Origin: Candidatus Omnitrophota bacterium
GTDB taxonomy: Bacteria; Omnitrophota; Koll11; Gygaellales; Profunditerraquicolaceae
Assembly (NCBI GenBank): GCA_026387515.1
Contig: JAPLLP010000078.1
Coordinates: 1-8,065, forward strand
Direction of reading: 5' to 3'
DNA: 8,065 nucleotides
Positions 6,308 to 8,065 of the stretch are shown one piece after another (the stretch's first letter is position 1; each line of letters begins with the position of its first letter). The notes under the pieces were generated by a model. That model did no database searches, was not told the origin of the DNA, and saw only the letters and a list, made by a program, of their open reading frames with translations. The position numbers and the translations under genes are program-made.

Positions 6308-6372
6308 CTCAGTTTGGCTAGAGCGTTTGGTTTGGGACCAAAAGGCCACAGGTTCAAGTCCTGTCGCCCCGA
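6298..6372 (+). tRNA. tRNA-Pro (anticodon TGG)
   Basis: A full cloverleaf can be drawn. The acceptor CGGGGCG (6298-6304) pairs with CGCCCCG (6365-6371), with discriminator A6372. The D stem is GCTC/GAGC (6307-6310 with 6321-6324), with GG in the loop. The anticodon stem is TTTGG/CCAAA, with loop TTTGGGA (6331-6337) giving anticodon TGG at 6333-6335. The T arm is ACAGG/CCTGT around TTCAAGT (6353-6359). All stems are fully paired. CCA is not encoded, since TTTTT follows directly, so CCA must be added after transcription. The first 10 bases overlap the rdgB coding region, and bases 8-10 (TAG) serve as its stop codon. Confidence 0.97.
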
Positions 6373-6385
6373 TTTTTAAAAAATA

Positions 6386-6395
6386 ATGCGCCTGT
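6386..6395 (+). repeat. 10-bp direct repeat of the tRNA-Arg 5' end
   Basis: ATGCGCCTGT at 6386-6395 recurs exactly at 6457-6466, where it includes the whole 5' acceptor strand of tRNA-Arg. The copies lie 71 bp apart and bracket the hairpin element and the TATAAT box. The upstream copy could pair with the tRNA-Arg 3' acceptor strand CAGGCGC (6525-6531) if both were on one transcript. Whether this is a duplication or chance is undecided. Confidence 0.5.
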
Positions 6396-6440
6396 CCCCA
6401 GCAGATTTACTGCGTAAATCAATGCGCAGGGGACACGGCG
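6389..6440 (+). repeat. Imperfect 52-nt palindromic hairpin between the two tRNA genes
   Basis: The outer arm CGCCTGTCCCC (6389-6399) pairs with GGGGACACGGCG (6429-6440), 11 pairs with C6436 bulged. The inner arm GATTTAC (6404-6410) pairs perfectly with GTAAATC (6414-6420) across TGC, and GCA (6401-6403) can also pair with TGC (6423-6425). It looks like a REP/MITE-type repeated unit (TGTCCCC...GGGGACA ends). No T-tract follows on the plus strand. On the minus strand a T-rich stretch follows, so it could terminate antisense transcription. Confidence 0.6.
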
Positions 6441-6446
6441 GAAATA

Positions 6447-6452
6447 TATAAT
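6447..6452 (+). promoter_or_regulatory. Consensus -10 box for tRNA-Arg
   Basis: TATAAT at 6447-6452 lies 6 nt before the tRNA-Arg 5' end (6459), which puts the expected transcription start essentially on the first tRNA base. No good -35 is seen at 16-18 nt upstream (GCGCAG at 6424-6429 with a 17-nt spacer), because that position falls in the right half of the hairpin element. The match is less secure than the tRNA-Pro promoter. Confidence 0.45.
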
Positions 6453-6458
6453 AAAGAT

Positions 6459-6535
6459 GCGCCTGTAGCTCAAATGGACAGAGCATCTGCCTTCTAAGCC
6501 GAGGGTTGGCCGTTCGATTCGGCCCAGGCGCGCCA
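6459..6535 (+). tRNA. tRNA-Arg (anticodon TCT), CCA encoded
   Basis: The acceptor GCGCCTG (6459-6465) pairs with CAGGCGC (6525-6531), discriminator G6532, and CCA is encoded at 6533-6535. The D stem is GCTC/GAGC (6468-6471 with 6481-6484). The anticodon loop CTTCTAA (6491-6497) gives anticodon TCT at 6493-6495, reading AGA/AGG. The T arm is GGCCG/CGGCC around TTCGATT (6513-6519). The anticodon stem TCTGC/GCCGA has a T-C mismatch at its middle pair (T6488 with C6500, positions 29 and 41), where a T-A pair is expected. Unlike the tRNA-Pro next to it, this gene encodes its CCA. A membrane-protein gene begins 6 nt after the CCA. Confidence 0.95.
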
Positions 6536-6541
6536 AATTTT

Positions 6542-7726
6542 ATGAGAATTACGATAAAAATAGTTCTGACGATTGTGTTAATCGGAGCCTTGATTTTCTG
6601 CGCCGCCTTTATCTTTTTTTCTATCCGCGGCAAAGATTTGGTCACCGAACAATTACGGAAGGTGACTCAAAGAGAAGTTAACATAGGTTATTTCGCGCTG
6701 CATCTTCCATCGGAGATAGCGCTGGGAAATGTTGATATTTCGGGCCTGGCCAAAGCGCGTTCAGTGATTATCCGTCCGAATATATTCAAGTGTCTTTTTG
6801 GCTGCTTGGTGTTTGATAAAATAGCGCTGCAAGGCCTTGAATATACCTTTGTGTTGGCCAAACCAGCGAGCGTGGTTAATTCGCCTGTTTCGGAGTCAAT
6901 CTTTCAACTGGCGGAGGATGTCCGGCAAAAGATGTCTTTCGGCCGCAGCATATTTATCAAAAACCTCGATTCTAGTCTCGGGACTCTTGATTTCATCGAT
7001 GAGGGCGCGAGGAACAAGGGCATAGAGTTTCGTCTTGAAGAACTAAGTTTGGTATTACATAATCTGACATATTTGTCGCATGCCATGGTCTCCAATTTTG
7101 ATTTAAAGGCAAGGATCCCCTGGCATGAAGGCCTGGACAAGGGTGGTCTGGAGGCTAAGGGGTGGTTTGATCTTTCTAGGAAAGATATGGAAGCCACGGT
7201 CAAGATCACGGATATCGACGGGATCTATCTTTATCCTTATTACTCCGGATGGATCGACCTTGAAAAAGCGCGCATCCAAAAAGCCAAGCTTGATTTTAAC
7301 AGTTCGGTCAGGAGTGAAGATAATAATTTAGTGGCGCTGTGTCACTTGGAATTAAAGGATATTTTATTTAAGCCGCGTTCGCCCAGAGAAGAACTAAGAA
7401 GAGAAGAACGGATCGTTAATACCGTAGTGGGCGCATTTAAGTCACTGGATCAGGGTAAGATCGCCATAGATTTTGTGGTGCGTACCAGTATGGATCAGCC
7501 GAAATTCGGTTTAGCGAATATCAAGTCTGCCGTTGAAGATAAAATGATGCAGGCCAGGCAGGCGAACCGCCTGACGGTGCAGAAGGCCGCGTTATTGCCC
7601 GGCAAGGTAGTCGGCGGGACCGTTAAAGGCACCACGGATATAACCAGGGCGCTTATCGGTGGGACTTTAAGCCTGGGCAAAGAGTTGAAAAAGGCTTTTG
7701 AAGTTGCCTTTACGAGAGAGAAATAG
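6542..7726 (+). CDS. Membrane-anchored AsmA/DUF748-like envelope protein
   Basis: This 394-residue protein has a short positively charged start (MRITIK), one strong hydrophobic segment at about residues 5-28, then a long region expected to be periplasmic. The repeated beta-strand style (IALGNVDISG, VFDKIALQGLEYTF, GRSIFIKNLDSSLGTLDFID, GGLEAKGWFDLS) resembles AsmA-like and DUF748 proteins of the Gram-negative envelope, some of which have been linked to lipid transport between membranes. No enzymatic motif is seen. The C-terminal quarter is rich in Lys, Arg, Gly and Thr (KVVGGTVKGTTDITRALIGG). The ATG at 6542 is chosen because the hydrophobic segment follows directly. The longer frame from TTG 6506 would start within the tRNA-Arg T arm. 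There is no Shine-Dalgarno: only 6 nt separate the tRNA CCA from the ATG. The family call is by overall pattern, so it is moderate; existence as a gene is secure. Confidence 0.75.
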   Translation: MRITIKIVLTIVLIGALIFCAAFIFFSIRGKDLVTEQLRKVTQREVNIGYFALHLPSEIALGNVDISGLAKARSVIIRPNIFKCLFGCLVFDKIALQGLEYTFVLAKPASVVNSPVSESIFQLAEDVRQKMSFGRSIFIKNLDSSLGTLDFIDEGARNKGIEFRLEELSLVLHNLTYLSHAMVSNFDLKARIPWHEGLDKGGLEAKGWFDLSRKDMEATVKITDIDGIYLYPYYSGWIDLEKARIQKAKLDFNSSVRSEDNNLVALCHLELKDILFKPRSPREELRREERIVNTVVGAFKSLDQGKIAIDFVVRTSMDQPKFGLANIKSAVEDKMMQARQANRLTVQKAALLPGKVVGGTVKGTTDITRALIGGTLSLGKELKKAFEVAFTREK

Positions 7727-7728
7727 AG

Positions 7729-7866
7729 ATGAGAAGCATTTTAGCTTTGTTTATATTGGCATTAGCCTTAACTTCTTTTGTCGGCTGCAGGAGTATTAAT
7801 GTCGGCGCAAACGGTCAGATCGGCACGGTCACCGGAGGCGGTTCGGTGAATATCCCGATCCCGTAA
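7729..7866 (+). CDS. Small putative lipoprotein (45 residues)
   Basis: The protein has a short signal peptide: MR, then a hydrophobic core (ILALFILALALTSF), then a lipobox-like VGC with Cys at residue 20. The predicted mature peptide is 26 residues, Gly/Ile/Val-rich (GQIGTVTGGGSVNIPIP), with no recognised domain. Arg follows the Cys and there is no Asp at +2, so an outer-membrane destination is plausible. Phe at -3 is not the preferred Leu, which slightly weakens the lipobox. The ATG lies 2 nt after the stop of the AsmA-like gene, with GAGAGAG at 7714-7720 as a Shine-Dalgarno, so the two are probably cotranscribed. The next gene starts 20 nt downstream. The role is unknown; association with the AsmA-like partner is inference from position. 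Confidence 0.8.
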   Translation: MRSILALFILALALTSFVGCRSINVGANGQIGTVTGGGSVNIPIP

Positions 7867-7886
7867 ACAGGAAACTAATTTTTTCC

Positions 7887-8065
7887 ATGCTAAAAAGGTA
7901 TATCAAAAAGTTCGGCGATTTTTTGGTGGATAGCGCAAGTAGTGTTACTTCCCGCATAGTTTTTATGCTGCTCTTCATCATTCCCATGGTGTTATTGGCA
8001 CTATTCAATTATATAAAAATATATCAGGAAACTACCAGTTCGATTTTTTCCGAAAAAAGATCCCA
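7887..8065 (+). CDS. N-terminal fragment of a membrane protein, possibly a sensor kinase; truncated by window edge
   Basis: Only 59 codons are present before the window ends. The start MLKRYIKKFGDF is basic and amphipathic. A membrane segment follows at about residues 23-41 (RIVFMLLFIIPMVLLALF), then a hydrophilic stretch (IYQETTSSIFSEKRS) that would begin an extracytoplasmic region. This layout is common in sensor histidine kinases and other transmembrane sensor proteins, but no kinase, HAMP or cyclase motif lies in the visible part. The family is therefore a guess. AGGAAA at 7869-7874 is a possible Shine-Dalgarno, with a long spacing of 12 nt. It sits 20 nt after the lipoprotein gene in the same orientation. 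Confidence 0.65.
   Translation, partial: MLKRYIKKFGDFLVDSASSVTSRIVFMLLFIIPMVLLALFNYIKIYQETTSSIFSEKRS

Noticed and set aside
6371..6384. T5/A6 stretch after tRNA-Pro as a terminator
   Set aside because: No separate stem precedes the T run other than the tRNA acceptor itself, and five T's followed at once by A's is weak.
6506..6541. Upstream TTG start for the AsmA-like protein
   Set aside because: It would begin in the tRNA-Arg T arm and place 12 tRNA-derived residues before a normal Lys-rich, hydrophobic N terminus starting at 6542.
1..8065. CRISPR arrays, insertion sequences, toxin-antitoxin or defence genes
   Set aside because: No regularly spaced repeats, transposase motifs, terminal repeats with genes, or defence domains were seen; every coding stretch belongs to a housekeeping or envelope gene.

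Overview
The window is gene-dense and entirely plus-strand. It carries a long run of housekeeping genes packed with overlapping stops and starts, then two tRNA genes and the beginning of an envelope-protein group. The mid-range GC content, a probable lipoprotein, an AsmA-like membrane-anchored protein and a periplasmic-type amidase suggest a Gram-negative bacterium. The combination of a class I two-subunit fumarase and a preQ0/preQ1 gene set would fit an uncultured lineage such as Omnitrophota, but that placement is an impression and the sequence does not prove it.

Layout. Positions 1-1586 hold cell-wall genes: the 3' part of an N-acetylmuramoyl-L-alanine amidase and glutamate racemase (murI). 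Positions 1579-3564 hold a queuosine-precursor block: queD, a broken queC, queE and queF. Together with GTP cyclohydrolase I, which is not in the window, these would convert GTP to preQ1. Positions 3561-4965 encode the alpha and beta subunits of an iron-sulfur class I fumarase. Positions 4962-6307 hold rph (RNase PH) and rdgB (XTP/dITP pyrophosphatase), a tRNA-maturation and nucleotide-sanitation pair. These genes overlap by 1-8 nt or nearly touch, so they are probably one translationally coupled operon. The only real gap is 40 nt between the fumarase subunit genes.

Positions 6298-6535 hold tRNA-Pro(TGG) and tRNA-Arg(TCT), separated by a hairpin element. Both have a consensus TATAAT just upstream. 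The rdgB stop codon lies inside tRNA-Pro. After the tRNAs come an AsmA/DUF748-like membrane-anchored protein that starts 6 nt after the tRNA-Arg CCA, a 45-residue putative lipoprotein, and the first 59 codons of a protein with an N-terminal membrane segment. That last gene runs off the window and may encode a sensor.

I saw no defence system, mobile element or CRISPR array. The observations most worth a second look are the queC internal deletion and frameshift in an otherwise intact queuosine operon, the rdgB/tRNA-Pro overlap with an embedded promoter, the near-leaderless gene behind tRNA-Arg, the tiny ATGA-to-ATGA reading frame between the fumarase genes, and a perfect 12-bp hairpin inside the fumarase beta gene.
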